From positions 32,608,462 through 32,672,461 of the forward strand of contig CM055271.1 in assembly GCA_029237695.1 (NCBI GenBank): a stretch of 64,000 nucleotides of DNA. Direction: 5' to 3'. The position numbers and the translations under genes were made by a program. This DNA comes from Conchocele bisecta. Its lineage: Eukaryota > Mollusca > Bivalvia > Lucinida > Thyasiridae. The notes below the pieces were generated by a model. The model was not told where the DNA came from, did not search any database, and worked only from the letters and a program-made list of their open reading frames with translations. Positions 1 through 9,430 of the stretch are shown one piece after another; the first letter of the stretch is position 1, and each line of letters starts with the position of its first letter.

Positions 1-1380
1 TGTGGAGGTGGTGGAGGTAGGGGATTGGTTGTCACGTACCCATTATGAGGAGGAAGGTGGTGAAGATAGAGAAGACGCAGGCGGTGGCCGGGGAGTGGAG
101 GTGGTGGCGATGGGGTATTGGTCGTCACCTACCAATTATGAGGAGAAAGGTGGTGAAGAGAGAGAAGACCCAGGCGGTGGCTGGGGAGTGAAGGTGGTGG
201 GGAAGGGGGATTGGTTGTCCGTACCCATCATAAGGAGGAAGGTGGTGAAGAGAGAGAAGACCCAGGAGTGGAGGTGTTGGGGATGGGGGATTGATTGTCA
301 CGTACCCATCATGAGGAGGTAGGTGATGAAGAGAGAGAGAAGACCCAGGCGGTAGCTGGGGAGTGGAGCTAGTGGGGGTGGGGGATTGGTTTTCACGTAC
401 CCATCATGAGGAGGAAGGTGGTGAAGAGAGAGAAGACCCAGGAGTGGAGGTGTTGGGGATGGGGGATTGGTTGTCACGTACCCATCATGAGGAGGTAGGT
501 GATGAAGAGAGAGAGAAGACCCAGGCGGTGGCTGGGGAGTGGAACTGGTTGGGGTGGGGGATTTGGTTGCCACGTACCCACAGAGGAGGAAGGTGGTGAA
601 GAGAGAGAAGACCCAGGCGGTGCCGGGGAGTGGAGCTATGTGTGGGGGAGGGGGATTGGTTGTCACGTACCCATCATGAGGAGGAAGGTGGTGAAGAGAG
701 AGAACACCCAGGCGGAGGCCGGGGAGTGGAGCTGGTGGGGGTGGGGATTGGTTTTCCCACGTACACATCATGAGGAGGAAGGTGGTGAAGAGAGAGAGAA
801 GACCCAGGCGGTGGCCTGGGAGTGGAGCTGGTTTGGGTGGGGACTGGTTTTCACGTACCCATCATGAGGAGGAATGGTGGTGAAGAGAGAGAGACCCAGG
901 CGGTGGCCGGGGATGGAGGCGGTGGGGGTGGGGGTGGGGGATTGGTTGTCACGTACCCATCATGAGGAGGAAGGTGGTGAAGAGAGAGAACACCCAGGCG
1001 GTGGCCGGGGAGTGGAGCTGTTGGGGGTGGGGGATTAGTTTTCACGTACCCATCATGAGAGGAAGGTGGTGAAGAGAGAGAAGACCCATGCGGTGGCCGG
1101 GGAGTGGAGCTGGTGGGGGTGGGGGATTGGTTTTCACGTACCCATCATGAGGAGGAAGGTGGTGAAGAGAGAGAAGACCCAGGCGGTGGCCGGGGAGTGG
1201 AGCTGGTGGGGGTGGGGGATTGGTTGTCACGTACCCATCATGAGGAGGAAGGTGGTGAAGAGAGAGAACACCCAGGCGGTGGCCGGGGAGTGGAGCTGGT
1301 AGGGGTGGGGGATTGGTTGTCACGTACCCATCATGAGGAGGAAGGTGGTGAAGAGAGAGAACACCCAGGCGGTGGCCGTG
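1..1380. repeat. 93-bp minisatellite built from an exon end plus splice donor
   Basis: About 15 head-to-tail copies of a unit that settles at 93 bp in the distal part (spacing 93 between copies at 1137, 1230 and 1323) and is more variable (about 80-95 bp) near position 1. Read on the minus strand, each unit carries the last ~50 bases of SLC16-like exon 2, ending in ATGATGG, then the donor-like GTACGTGA and a C-rich stretch that includes CCCCCACCAG. Because 93 is a multiple of three, long open frames run through it on both strands. These are by-products of the repeat, not separate genes. The array is cut by the window edge. Confidence 0.93.
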
Positions 1381-1444
1381 GCACTCTGGTTGTACTCCTC
1401 CTTCAGATAGATGTACATCACGCCGCTCGACTTCATGAAGCCTC
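1328..1444 (-). CDS. SLC16-like monocarboxylate transporter, exon 2 (partial gene)
   Basis: This is a 117-bp exon read right to left. It is preceded by a pyrimidine-rich acceptor ending TTTCGTAG and followed by the donor GTACGTGA. It opens in phase 1 and ends in phase 1, matching the phase left by the exon at 4004-4313. The joined frame continues from HVYIG into GGFMKSSGVMYIYL, KEEYNQSATATAWV and a hydrophobic stretch ending FLLMMG. This is the expected layout of transmembrane helix 1, the first loop and the start of helix 2 in major-facilitator SLC16 (MCT) proteins. Reading through the donor gives a stop two codons later, so the splice is needed. The last ~50 bases of the exon are the seed of the tandem array that follows. 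Exon 3 would lie beyond position 1. The protein would be a membrane transporter of small carboxylates or related solutes; the substrate cannot be told from this fragment. Confidence 0.8.
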
Positions 1445-1533
1445 CTACGAAATGAAACATAAATATTTACAATGAAATACATTTGCTCAAAGGAGCTAAC
1501 ATGATCATGTGGCTCTAAATTGCAATTATGTAT

Positions 1534-1825
1534 GACTATATAGCGCTAATCCGAATGTTCTGGCTGTACGGTCGCCCAACGTGACAACCAGAAAATCCGG
1601 GCTAATGTTTTTCCTTTGTACCCGATAGGCGGGTTGGCAAACAGTGCAGATCGTAGCGAGCCGTCTCACCAGGATCTGCACTTTTTGCAGTAATTTGCAT
1701 ATTTTTTGGGACAAAAACATCCTCTTTTCATAAATGTACTGGTCTGAAAATTATTTTGTGATGATAGGATTGTTCGGAAAATTAGCAATATCTGTCCATT
1801 CTAGTTACATATGGGTTAACTGGTT
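1534..1825. repeat. MITE-like repeat, 'GAGCCG..CGAGCC' family, copy 1
   Basis: Shares the core 'CAGTGCAGATC..ACGAGCCGTCTCA.CAGGATCTGCACT' arrangement and the following 'TTCATAAATG' segment with copies at 5752-5960, 14672-14900 and (inverted) 15255-15533. This copy is diverged. It lies in intron 1 of the SLC16-like gene. Confidence 0.7.
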
Positions 1826-2030
1826 AACCCTTAGAATGAATGCGGGAACCGAAAATTCATATTTTGTCTTTTCTCTAAGAAAAAATCATGGTTTGGCAGC
1901 ATTTTAGAATCATTTCCATCCATTGGAAATGATCTAAATTACTGTCAAAACCAAGTTTATGAAGAGAAAACTGGAAACATAAAACATATTCAGCAGACGA
2001 CACAAATTAATTCAGCATTGTAAGATTTAA
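1826..2030. repeat. Fold-back MITE, 'TTAACCCTTAG' family, copy 1
   Basis: Starts GTTAACCCTTAGAATG. It holds an inverted segment centred near 1920 (ATTTCCATCC / TTGGAAATGAT) and a distal CAGCAGACGACA. Other copies lie at 2719-2933, 16290-16482 and 52643-52853. Confidence 0.7.
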
Positions 2031-2292
2031 AATATACAGCGGTAATCGTGTCGTCAACGTGCAACGAGCTGTATTATGGGACTAGTAACGGTGTACGGTT
2101 TCTCCAGAAAATGGTACACATACACCAGCATACGTATAATATCATTGAAATGAAGAATGTAAGCGCCATAAAGCAGGCAAAACATTGGGATTAAGCATCG
2201 AAATATGATACATGTACGAGCGTATATAAACAATGGAAACGGCTGGAATATGGCATTGAAACGGTCAGTTGGTAAAACTGCCAACGTGTGGG

Positions 2293-2723
2293 TTAAAGGT
2301 ACATGCCCACTCAGTAGGCACACCGTGTTACTAGTGCCCGCTATACAGATAATATCATTTTGTAATATTTATTTTATTGATAGTGACTCTCTATTTTCAT
2401 ATGCAAATGAGGCATGCTATTTTTTAATTGTTAAATGCGTCATCTGAATTTATTATTTTTTTTCGACAGATTATTAAGTATGATCTTTTCACATCAGAAA
2501 ATAAATTCAGAGAATAAATAGTAATGTCCGTTACCATTTTAAGGAAACACGGTTATCGACCCTGATATCAGTGTGGAAATTTACGTCTGATATAAAATGT
2601 ATACTAATGCCAATCAATACGTGGGGTGATGGTGAATGAATGTTCATTTTGCCAGAAAATGTCTCAGATGATGTCTCTGATGTAACAAACATTTGTGCCT
2701 ACTGAGTGGGCATGTACCTTTAA
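2293..2723. mobile_element. MITE, TIR TTAAAGGTACATGCCCACTC, copy 1
   Basis: Begins TTAAAGGTACATGCCCACTC and ends with its inverse (CTGAGTGGGCATGTACCTTT AA). The body is shared with copies at 11726-12234, 15534-16038, 37286-37733 and 52852-53346, including GCCCGCTATACAGAT and CATATGCAAATGAGGCATGC. This copy has an internal deletion. It abuts the next fold-back element, sharing the terminal TTAA. Confidence 0.85.
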
Positions 2724-2933
2724 CCCTTAGCCTGCTGATCGTGAAAACTATCGTCTGCTGTTGCTTTATTTTTTGCCCTGTTTCTCAATAAAAACATGGT
2801 TTGACAGCACTTTAGAATCATTTCAAATGGAAATGATTCTAAAGTGCTGTCAAACCATGTTTTTGATGAGAAAAATCGAAAATAAAACATAAACAGCAGA
2901 CGACAACATTTCATTCAGCAGGCTAAGGGTTAA
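2719..2933. repeat. Fold-back MITE, 'TTAACCCTTAG' family, copy 2
   Basis: Ends are TTAACCCTTAGCCTGCTGA and the inverse TCAGCAGGCTAAGGGTTAA. The interior is a long hairpin with arms around AGAATCATTTC / GAAATGATTCT, and CATGGTTTGACAGCACTT is mirrored on the other arm. Confidence 0.85.
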
Positions 2934-3000
2934 CAGCAGTTTACTATGCGCAACAGATCCTCTCTGATGCAGAGCATATGTCTACAAGGCAAGTGAGCAA

Positions 3001-3285
3001 TATAGGAATGAATGGCCTTTTTGTGGAATTTATTGGGGTATAAACTTGGAAAAGTCGCGGGAATACTGGACGAAGGCCGGAAGGCCTCGTCCAGTATTCC
3101 CGCGACTTTTCCAAGTTTATCATAGGAATGAATTGCCTTTTTGTGGAATTTATCGAGGTATAAACTTGGAAAAGTCGCTGGAATACTGGACGAAGGCCGG
3201 AAGGCCTCGTCCAGTATTCCCACGACTTTTCCAAGTTTATATCCCGGATAAATTCCACAAAAAGGCCATTCATTCCTTATAATTC
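3001..3285. repeat. Double palindromic fold-back repeat, 'AAACTTGGAAAAGTCGCGGG' family
   Basis: Two successive hairpins, each with the arm ATAAACTTGGAAAAGTCGC.. and its inverse around a GGCCGGAAGGCC centre, bounded by AGGAATGAATGGCC and GGCCATTCATTCCT. Further copies lie at 10622-10783, 33092-33165, 33279-33382 and 54171-54336. The following 3286-3485 (TTGAAATAAATTCATCAAG..) is repeated after the copies at 10.6 and 33.3 kb, so the true element may be longer. Confidence 0.88.
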
Positions 3286-3510
3286 AAGCATTTGAAATAA
3301 ATTCATCAAGAAAATGTGTTTATTTTCCGTTTTCTTAAGAATTATTTTAACTGCGCCTGACGGTTACGGAAAGTAGTTCGGCGTGGGAGTTTACTGGGAT
3401 ATGAATTTTGAACAGAGACTTGCTATGGACCAATCAAATGTTAGGGAATTGTGTAAATATTTTTGTGCTGGAATTATTACATTATGATAAAGCTAAACTC
3501 ATTCTTACGG

Positions 3511-3652
3511 AGCCCCGCAGGAGACATGATTTTTTATTATTAATTCTTTCCAACGAAATAACAATTCGTTCCCACGATATAACAATTCGTTCCCTCGAAT
3601 TAACGATCCGTTCCCACGATATAGCAATTCTACGTCCCCTGCAGGGCACCGT
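3511..3652. repeat. Fold-back element, 'AATTCGTTCCC' family, short copy
   Basis: Flanked by GGAGCCCCGCAGGAGACATGA and its near inverse TACGTCCCCTGCAGGGCACCG. The interior is four ~22-bp units of the AACAATTCGTTCCCACGAT type. Confidence 0.75.
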
Positions 3653-3752
3653 ACGGTCTGGTGTGTTGGGGATCTTTTGATCTCGTTAGCCAGACCTAAA
3701 TGATCTTGGATGTTTATGGGCCGTTACACACCATTAACTAAATAATTAAATA

Positions 3753-3974
3753 CAGTGAAAACCTTTCTAAACCGGACACTCTGGGAGGTTCCCAGGGTAT
3801 CCGGCTTAGATAGGTTTCACTGTAAATCAGGCATTCGATCATTCTGAGCTATAGTTGTGTGTTATGTAATCGCGAACATACATTATCGCCTGAGATAAAT
3901 GACCAAGAAACTAATAAAAAATTAGTGTTTTCACATTGTGTTTTCTTTGTGTCCGGTTTAGAGAGGTTCCACTG
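3753..3974. mobile_element. Tigger/pogo-like MITE with TA target duplication
   Basis: Ends CAGTGAAAACCTTTCTAAAC and the inverse of GTTTAGAGAGGTTCCACTG, flanked by TA on each side (3751-3752, 3975-3976). The CAGT..AACCTCTCTAAACCGGACA terminus is characteristic of pogo/Tigger-type mariner derivatives. It sits 30 bp inside intron 1, close to the donor of SLC16-like exon 1. A second copy is at 38262-38469. Confidence 0.8.
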
Positions 3975-4003
3975 TAAATAAATAACGAGCCAATGCACAT
4001 CAC

Positions 4004-4313
4004 CTATATAGACGTGGATGATTATAGCGCCGACGACGACCGCCCACCCATATCCCCCGTCCGGAACCCACTCCCCGCTGAGCCGGTCCAGGTCCGTCTC
4101 TATGACTACCAGGGCTTCCGCTTCCGGGTCGGAGCTTCCGTCGCTACTACGTCCGCTATTGTCATCATCGTGTTGGCCCTTCTGTGGGAATTTCTCTGGG
4201 AATTCCGTCAATGCGCCGTCCACAGGGCAATCACCATTCACACAAACATCGTCCATAGAATCGCCACATACAGTAAATTCAATAGTATCCTTATATTCAT
4301 CATCCGTTTCCAT
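4004..4313 (-). CDS. SLC16-like monocarboxylate transporter, first coding exon
   Basis: The exon starts at the ATG whose complement is at 4311-4313. An in-frame GTG lies two codons upstream, but ATG is preferred. It encodes an acidic, Ser-rich cytosolic N-terminus of about 80 residues, then the family signature VPDGGYGWAVVVGA and the first membrane helix (IIIHVYIG). The DGGYGW motif at the start of helix 1 is diagnostic for SLC16/MCT transporters. The exon ends at TATATAG before the donor GTGATG, in phase 1, and joins in frame to the exon at 1328-1444 across a 2.56-kb intron. That intron is filled with MITEs. No 5' UTR exon or promoter could be fixed. The acidic N-terminus is poorly conserved in this family, so its length is not a concern. 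Orthology to a particular SLC16 member cannot be decided. Confidence 0.85.
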
Positions 4314-4740
4314 TGTCACGTTTCATCCAAGTCATATAATCAATAACCGTTGTATTCACGTTCACCAGCTGCTGCGTCGATTTCCTGTGTGATAGTCTGT
4401 TTGGCTAGCTGTTGCGTCCCGAATTTAGATTTGTTAAGTTAGCAGATTTAACCATGTGTCAATTTCCTGTTTGATAGTTTCGGTATGAGGTAGTGTCCCG
4501 AATTTATATTTAGCCATGTGCTGTGTCATGTCACTGTGTCTGCTTGGCTTTGTGACTTTTGTCCCGCGTTGAGATTTGTTAAATTAGCAGATTTAATGAC
4601 GGAAACCCAACACTACATTTTTTAGTATTAAATAAATCTACAGTAACACTGTGGACTCAACATGACGCACTATAACTTATAATACGTATCTCTCATTTCA
4701 AATAAAAATATGAGTTACAGATTACGTTCGACTAATTATA

Positions 4741-5085
4741 TATCCTACCAAATATGCGGCTGTGACTGGAGAAATTGGGATTATTGGATTTGTGACCAGT
4801 GTAGACCTGATCAGATAGCGCACTCATGTAGCCTGATAACGATTGTTAGAAGGAGGGTGTGTGTTTCATTGATGGCAATCCGAACAGTGCAGATCCTGAT
4901 CAGACTGCGCGGATGCGCAGGCTGATCTGGATCTACACTGGTCGCATAAACAATAACCCAAACTGCTCCAGTCGCAACCATAAATCACGTCGAACGTTGA
5001 CGAAATGTTAATAGACAATTACGTCAACTCTCGGAAATATGTATGACTGATCGGGATCTACACCGGACGCTTAACCAATAAGCCT
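4741..5085. repeat. SINE-like/fold-back repeat with CCAGTGTAGA..TGATCAG core
   Basis: Contains GGCTGTGACTGGAGAA, TGACCAGTGTAGACCTGATC and, inverted, GCGCAGGCTGATCTGGATCT plus ACACTGGTCGCA. The repeat folds on itself. Relatives are at 8005-8165, 36190-36500 and 60110-60190, and a fragment of the core lies inside both arms of the large transposon. Confidence 0.7.
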
Positions 5086-5249
5086 CGATTCTCCAGTCGA
5101 AGCAACACATATATATAGTTCAAGAACGCTTGACCTTTTGATATGGGTCCCGTCTTTTGCACTCGAGACCAAGTAGTGGATGCATGTACGACGCATGTTC
5201 CGAGAGATTGTGTGCTATGGATACTTGCACCAATGCGAATGTCTACTAT

Positions 5250-5700
5250 CCCCACAGGGGACGTATAATTCTTTTTTTTATTAATTCGTTCCCACAAAAT
5301 AAAATTCGTTCCCATGAAATAACAATTCGTACCCTCAATTTAACAATTCGTTCCCACGAATTAACAATTCGTTCCCTCCATTTAACAATTCGTTCCCACG
5401 AAATAACAATTCGTTCCCACGATATAACAATTGTTATTTCGTGGGAACAGAATTGTTCTATCGTGGGAACGAATTGTTAATTGTTAATTCGAAGGAACGA
5501 AATGTTAAATTGAGGGAACGAATTGTTATTGCGTGGGAACGAATTGGCAATTGGAGGGAACGAATTGTTATTTCGTGGGAACTAATTGTTAATTCGAGGT
5601 TACGAATTGTTATATCGAGGGAACGAATTGCTACATTGAGGGAACAAATTTTTATTTCGTGGGAACGAATTAATAAATAAAATCCATGTCCCCTGTGGGG
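5250..5700. repeat. Fold-back element, 'AATTCGTTCCC' family, full copy
   Basis: The terminal inverted pair is CCCCACAGGGGACGTATAAT and ATCCATGTCCCCTGTGGGG. Next to the ends, TTTATTAATTCGTTCCCAC mirrors GTGGGAACGAATTAATAAA. Inside are about 18 units of 21-23 bp (CAATTCGTTCCCACGAAATA and variants), in one orientation up to about 5430 and the reverse after it. Other copies: 16672-17097, 50976-51180, 53486-53792 and 3511-3652. Confidence 0.9.
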
Positions 5701-5751
5701 CTCAGTAGTCTGTCAATGCAATTCATACACGATTGCGTATTTAGTTTCTTA

Positions 5752-5960
5752 ACCCCTTGAACCCGAAAGCCCGCTATTATATCGCAGTTTATGCAAACAG
5801 TTCAGATCCAGATGAGCCGGCTCGTAACGAGCCGTCTCATCAGGATCTGCACTGTTTGAAAGTAATTTTCATATTTTTGAGAACAAAAAATGCCGCTTTT
5901 TCATAAATGAACACGTCTGAAAACCATTTTGCGACGGTTGGATAGGATCCTGCGGATGGT
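5752..5960. repeat. MITE-like repeat, 'GAGCCG..CGAGCC' family, copy 2
   Basis: Starts TAACCCCTTGAACCCGAAAG, then GCAAACAGTTCAGATCCAGA and the self-complementary GAGCCGGCTCGTAACGAGCC, then TTCATAAATGAACACGTCTG. Confidence 0.8.
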
Positions 5961-6076
5961 TCTCATATACAGCCGCGCTAGAATCAAAGGACGGAACGTC
6001 CTGAAATTCTTCGAAGTGTGTGTTTGTGGATGACACATGTGCAATGCTTATACAATGTACTTCATAATCTGTCGAA

Positions 6077-6330
6077 AATGCTATTTTTCACGTGACGCAT
6101 TTAATTTGTATAAATAATTAAAAATTATCATGCCTCATTTGCATATGAAAATAGCCTGATACCACTGCGCGTCATTATCAGTAAAATAAATATTACTAAA
6201 TGATTATAAATTATCTGTATAGCGGGCACTCGTAATTTTTAGAACTGGTGGAATAGTGACACAATTATACACTTATTTAATTCCTATAACAAGCATGTTG
6301 TGCCTACTGAATGGGCATGCACCTTTAAAT
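6077..6330. mobile_element. MITE, TTAAAGGTACATGCCC family, partial inverted copy
   Basis: Reads GACGCATTTAATTTGTATA, CTCATTTGCATATGAAAATA, CTGTATAGCGGGCACT and ends TGTGCCTACTGAATGGGCAT..CCTTTAA, i.e. the reverse orientation of the consensus with one end missing. Confidence 0.8.
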
Positions 6331-6368
6331 AGTTCAACCCGCAACATATGTGCTACGACCGACATAAT

Positions 6369-6459
6369 AACATTCAAATTTGAGGTCTTACTGCTTTTAT
6401 GCAAATGAGCATAGTATGCTCATTTGCATAAAAGCAGTAAGACCTCAAATTTGAATGTT
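6369..6459. repeat. 45-bp-arm palindrome
   Basis: The left arm 6369-6413 is the exact inverse of 6415-6459 around a single central G. The arm contains CAAATTTGAGGTCTTACTGC and TTATGCAAATGAGCATA. The preceding 6332-6368 resembles 7589-7640, so it is probably the core of another fold-back element. Confidence 0.9.
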
Positions 6460-6572
6460 GCTTGTATAATTCTTCGCTAGAGCTCGAATAAAAATCCCTG
6501 AGATCTTCATCATCATGAACAAATAAAACCCTGTAAATTCACAGCATGCTCATTGCCAAGCAATAACATGTT

Positions 6573-6760
6573 AAAGGCACATGCCCACTCAGTAGGCACA
6601 AGCTGTTCTTTATATGAAATAAATAAGTGCATTACTGTGTCGGTATCCCGCCAGTTCTAAAAATTACAAGTACCCGCTATACAGATATAGTCATTCAGTA
6701 ATATTTATTTTACTGATAGTGACTCGCGGTTGTATCAGGCGATTTTCATATGTACCTATA
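6573..6760. mobile_element. MITE, TTAAAGGTACATGCCC family, 5' fragment
   Basis: Begins TTAAAGGCACATGCCCACTC and contains CCCGCTATACAGATATAGTC and GTGACTCGCGGTTGTATCAG. The distal half is replaced by the repeat that follows. With the inverted fragment at 6077-6330 it encloses the palindrome. Confidence 0.8.
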
Positions 6761-6794
6761 TTGGTGAAAATTAAAGAAAAAAGCGGTCCTAGTA

Positions 6795-7240
6795 TCAATA
6801 TGAAAAATGCGTCTCGCGACCTAAAAACAATCACAGACGAAGATCTCATACGAAAGAAAACGTATTTAACAGAGGTCCAGATAAAGTGCGTATTGGCGTA
6901 TTTTACGCAATTATTTTAGCTGAGTACGCATTGATTATCAAAAGTGGGAGTACAAAATACGCACAGCAATGTGAAAATACGCATTCATTTTCTAATTGAG
7001 TAGTGAAAATACTGTCATAAAGTTGAGTTGAGCTGCAAAATACAAACAGTGTTAAACTTTTCTTTTTGCAGCAGCTCAAATAAGTGAATATTTAAATTTG
7101 TTATATGTTTTTATCATTTGTTTCCTAATTAGTAATGAAGAAAATAAATAATCCATTTGTAAAAGTAAAATACGCAATGATTTTGAAATCAAGGAGTATA
7201 GTACGCTTTAGAAACAAAGCTTATCTGGAGCTCTGTCGTA
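6795..7240. repeat. Interspersed repeat with TTTGCAGCTCAA hairpin, copy 1
   Basis: Shares AAATACGC(A)..CAATGTGAAAATACGCATT, AAACAGTGTT..TTTTTGCAGCAGCTCAAAT, TTTCCTAATTAG, AAAATACGCAATGATTTTGA and ATCTGGAGCTCTG with inverted copies at 53795-54080 and 57396-57745. No coding capacity is seen. Confidence 0.7.
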
Positions 7241-8004
7241 TTTAAACCAAAGGACTGAACGTCCTTAAATTGTTCGCAGTATGTGTCTGTGGATGGCAGA
7301 TAGACTAATAATTAATCTAGAGTGGAAAGCGTTTCGCGAAAAATAATCCCGGTTTTTTTATGGCACTAACAACAACAACAAACAGAGAATGGAAATCGCA
7401 GATTGTATTCGTGCATCGGACAATGGAGTTACGAATCGAGTATGGCGTTAATCGTCGCACCCTTACACTACGGAAACAGTTGCAATCACATATTAAGTTA
7501 AGCACAGACAAGCAAACAAAACATGTATCACACTGAAAGGGCGATCAGACTGTTGGAACTAGTTTATGGCGTAAGACCAGTGTTTTTTAAAAGTTCAACC
7601 CACAAAATATGTGCTGCGACCGACACATTTATGGCCATTTGCATAAAATCGGTCACACCTCAATAAATCAAATGAATTTTTTTTTTGAAAAATACACCCT
7701 CCCGCGTAACTTTAAGAAAACCCAGTGTCTGAGAACCAATGTACTTCTTTATTATCGCCCAAATTCACACAGCGGATGTATTAAGTTACATAATAGTAGT
7801 CTATTGTATACGTTTATTGTGTCTTGCAGATCACGTATTATAGTTGAACAATTATGCATAAATATGTACCATTAGTAGACCCTCGTTGAAAACGAAACAA
7901 GACAAATTTAAATTATCTCTATAACGTATTATGTCACAACACATTAACTCGAGATGTCTGTTCACAAAATGAGTGTCTAGGACTTGAGAAAGGGGGCTTA
8001 TAGG
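7241..8004. other. Non-genic stretch
   Basis: AT-rich sequence with a partial repeat near 7589-7670 (ATGTGCTGCGACCGACAC, also at 6347). The short open frames here have no recognisable domain or splice context. Confidence 0.5.
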
Positions 8005-8165
8005 TGATGCGACCAGTGTAGATCCAGATCAGCCTGTGCATCCGCACAGTCTGATCAGGATCTGCACTGTTCGCCATTCCATCAATAAAACACCAGACAT
8101 GCTAGTACAAACGTAACACACACTGATATTTGATCAGGAGCTACACTGGTCACAAATCCCATAAA
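8005..8165. repeat. SINE-like repeat, CCAGTGTAGATCCAGATCAG core
   Basis: GCGACCAGTGTAGATCCAGA, CCGCACAGTCTGATCAGGAT and CACTGTTCGCCATTCCATCA, then the inverted distal TGATCAGGAGCTACACTGGT. The same order is seen at 36225-36490. Confidence 0.78.
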
Positions 8166-8227
8166 CCCCATTACTACAATCATGGCCACATATAATTTGA
8201 GCACCATGTGAGTTTGTACCTAAGAAG

Positions 8228-8350
8228 ATGTCTCATGAAAAATATTTGCCAAAAAAATACGATATTTTCCGTAAATGACGTCGAAAGTTTCGACAACTTT
8301 CGACGTCATTTACTGAATATATCGTAAATTTTGTAAATAATTTTCATGAG
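8228..8350. repeat. Fold-back repeat with GACGTCGAAAGT arms
   Basis: TCTCATGAAAAATATTT .. GTAAATGACGTCGAAAGT is mirrored by ACTTTCGACGTCATTTAC .. AATAATTTTCATGAGA. A diverged relative is at 35980-36145. Confidence 0.85.
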
Positions 8351-8409
8351 ATATCGTACATGTCCGCAGGTACTAAATCACTGCTTGTCTCATAATACAT
8401 ATATATGTT

Positions 8410-8473
8410 CATCTCGTGGTGTGAAATGTCCATATTTCACTCGTGAAATATGGACATTTCACACCACGAGATG
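8410..8473. repeat. 31-bp-arm perfect palindrome
   Basis: Arms 8410-8440 and 8443-8473, starting CATCTCGTGGTGTGAAATGT, separated by two bases. Probably the centre of a fold-back element. Confidence 0.92.
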
Positions 8474-9039
8474 TCATATTCGTTGCAAAAATATTAACAT
8501 TCTCTTTATTATATACCGCTCCATGGAAATTAGCAGTTTTTTTTACAGTGTATACGGTAATGAATGTGTATTTGCAGCCTATTTGTTGTCCGGCACTGCA
8601 GATGCACGTTATGAATACAGATAGCGGAAGTAGTCGTATTTTCACCGGAAGTTGTTTATTTCATCGATGAGAACATATGACTTTTATTTACATCGTATAA
8701 CTATGTATTTCATGGTATGTATATAATAAAATACGAGACTTGCGAACAGCGTAACATACCGGGGACAAATGTACATGTACGTTCATTTTTCGCACCCGAT
8801 GATTTTATAAACTTGAATGTATAAGGTTCCCAAAAAACCTGGGTGCCATTTTTTCAAACCAAGGTGAAGGTCATTTCAAGGTAATTGAACTGCATGCGTG
8901 CTTGGTGTCCGAATAATGATATGGATAGGATAATTTGCAGTTCTCATTGAACTGATAACTGTATGAATTGCTCTGAAGATCGGACTAATAGATATGCTAC
9001 ATCATACTAGCAGAAACACACAAGTCTTTTCAATGCATG

Positions 9040-9430
9040 CCTATTATATTTTCAAAATGGCCGCCAAAAAGCTACGTTTTCAAATATGCTGGTCTGTAAG
9101 ACACTTATGAGTGTAATTTCATGTATATATACCTATATCTGTAGTTCAAAATATCGTATAAGAAATGTAGTGATGTCGTTTACTATACGTTACCATATTT
9201 ACATTTCAAAATGGCCGCCAAACTGCCTTTTCGTATAAGTACACGTATGCTAAAAGTAACGTAGTAGTGATGCCGGTGCACACATCCATTACTTTGCTTA
9301 AGAAAGTGAAATAAGCCAACATGATCGGCTATTGATACTAATGTCTTAGCTAGTAACGACATAATACTCACGGCAATCATGTTTACTTTCAAAATGGCCA
9401 CCAAAATAAAATGATTTGTCAAGTATAGAC
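9040..9430. repeat. Diverged ~170-bp tandem repeat with AAAATGGCCGCCAAA
   Basis: The phrase TTCAAAATGGCCGCCAAA recurs near 9051, 9207 and (CCACC variant) 9388, each preceded by a T-rich stretch. No coding frame is conserved between units. Confidence 0.6.

Noticed and set aside
2..1482. Open frames on both strands through the first 1.4 kb as proteins
   Set aside because: A 93-bp tandem repeat keeps frame automatically. Only the SLC16-like exon at 1328-1444 has independent support.
3849..4003. C-terminal extension of SLC16-like exon 1 beyond the donor
   Set aside because: The frame past GTGATG runs into a Tigger-like MITE, and the phase and similarity support splicing at 4004.
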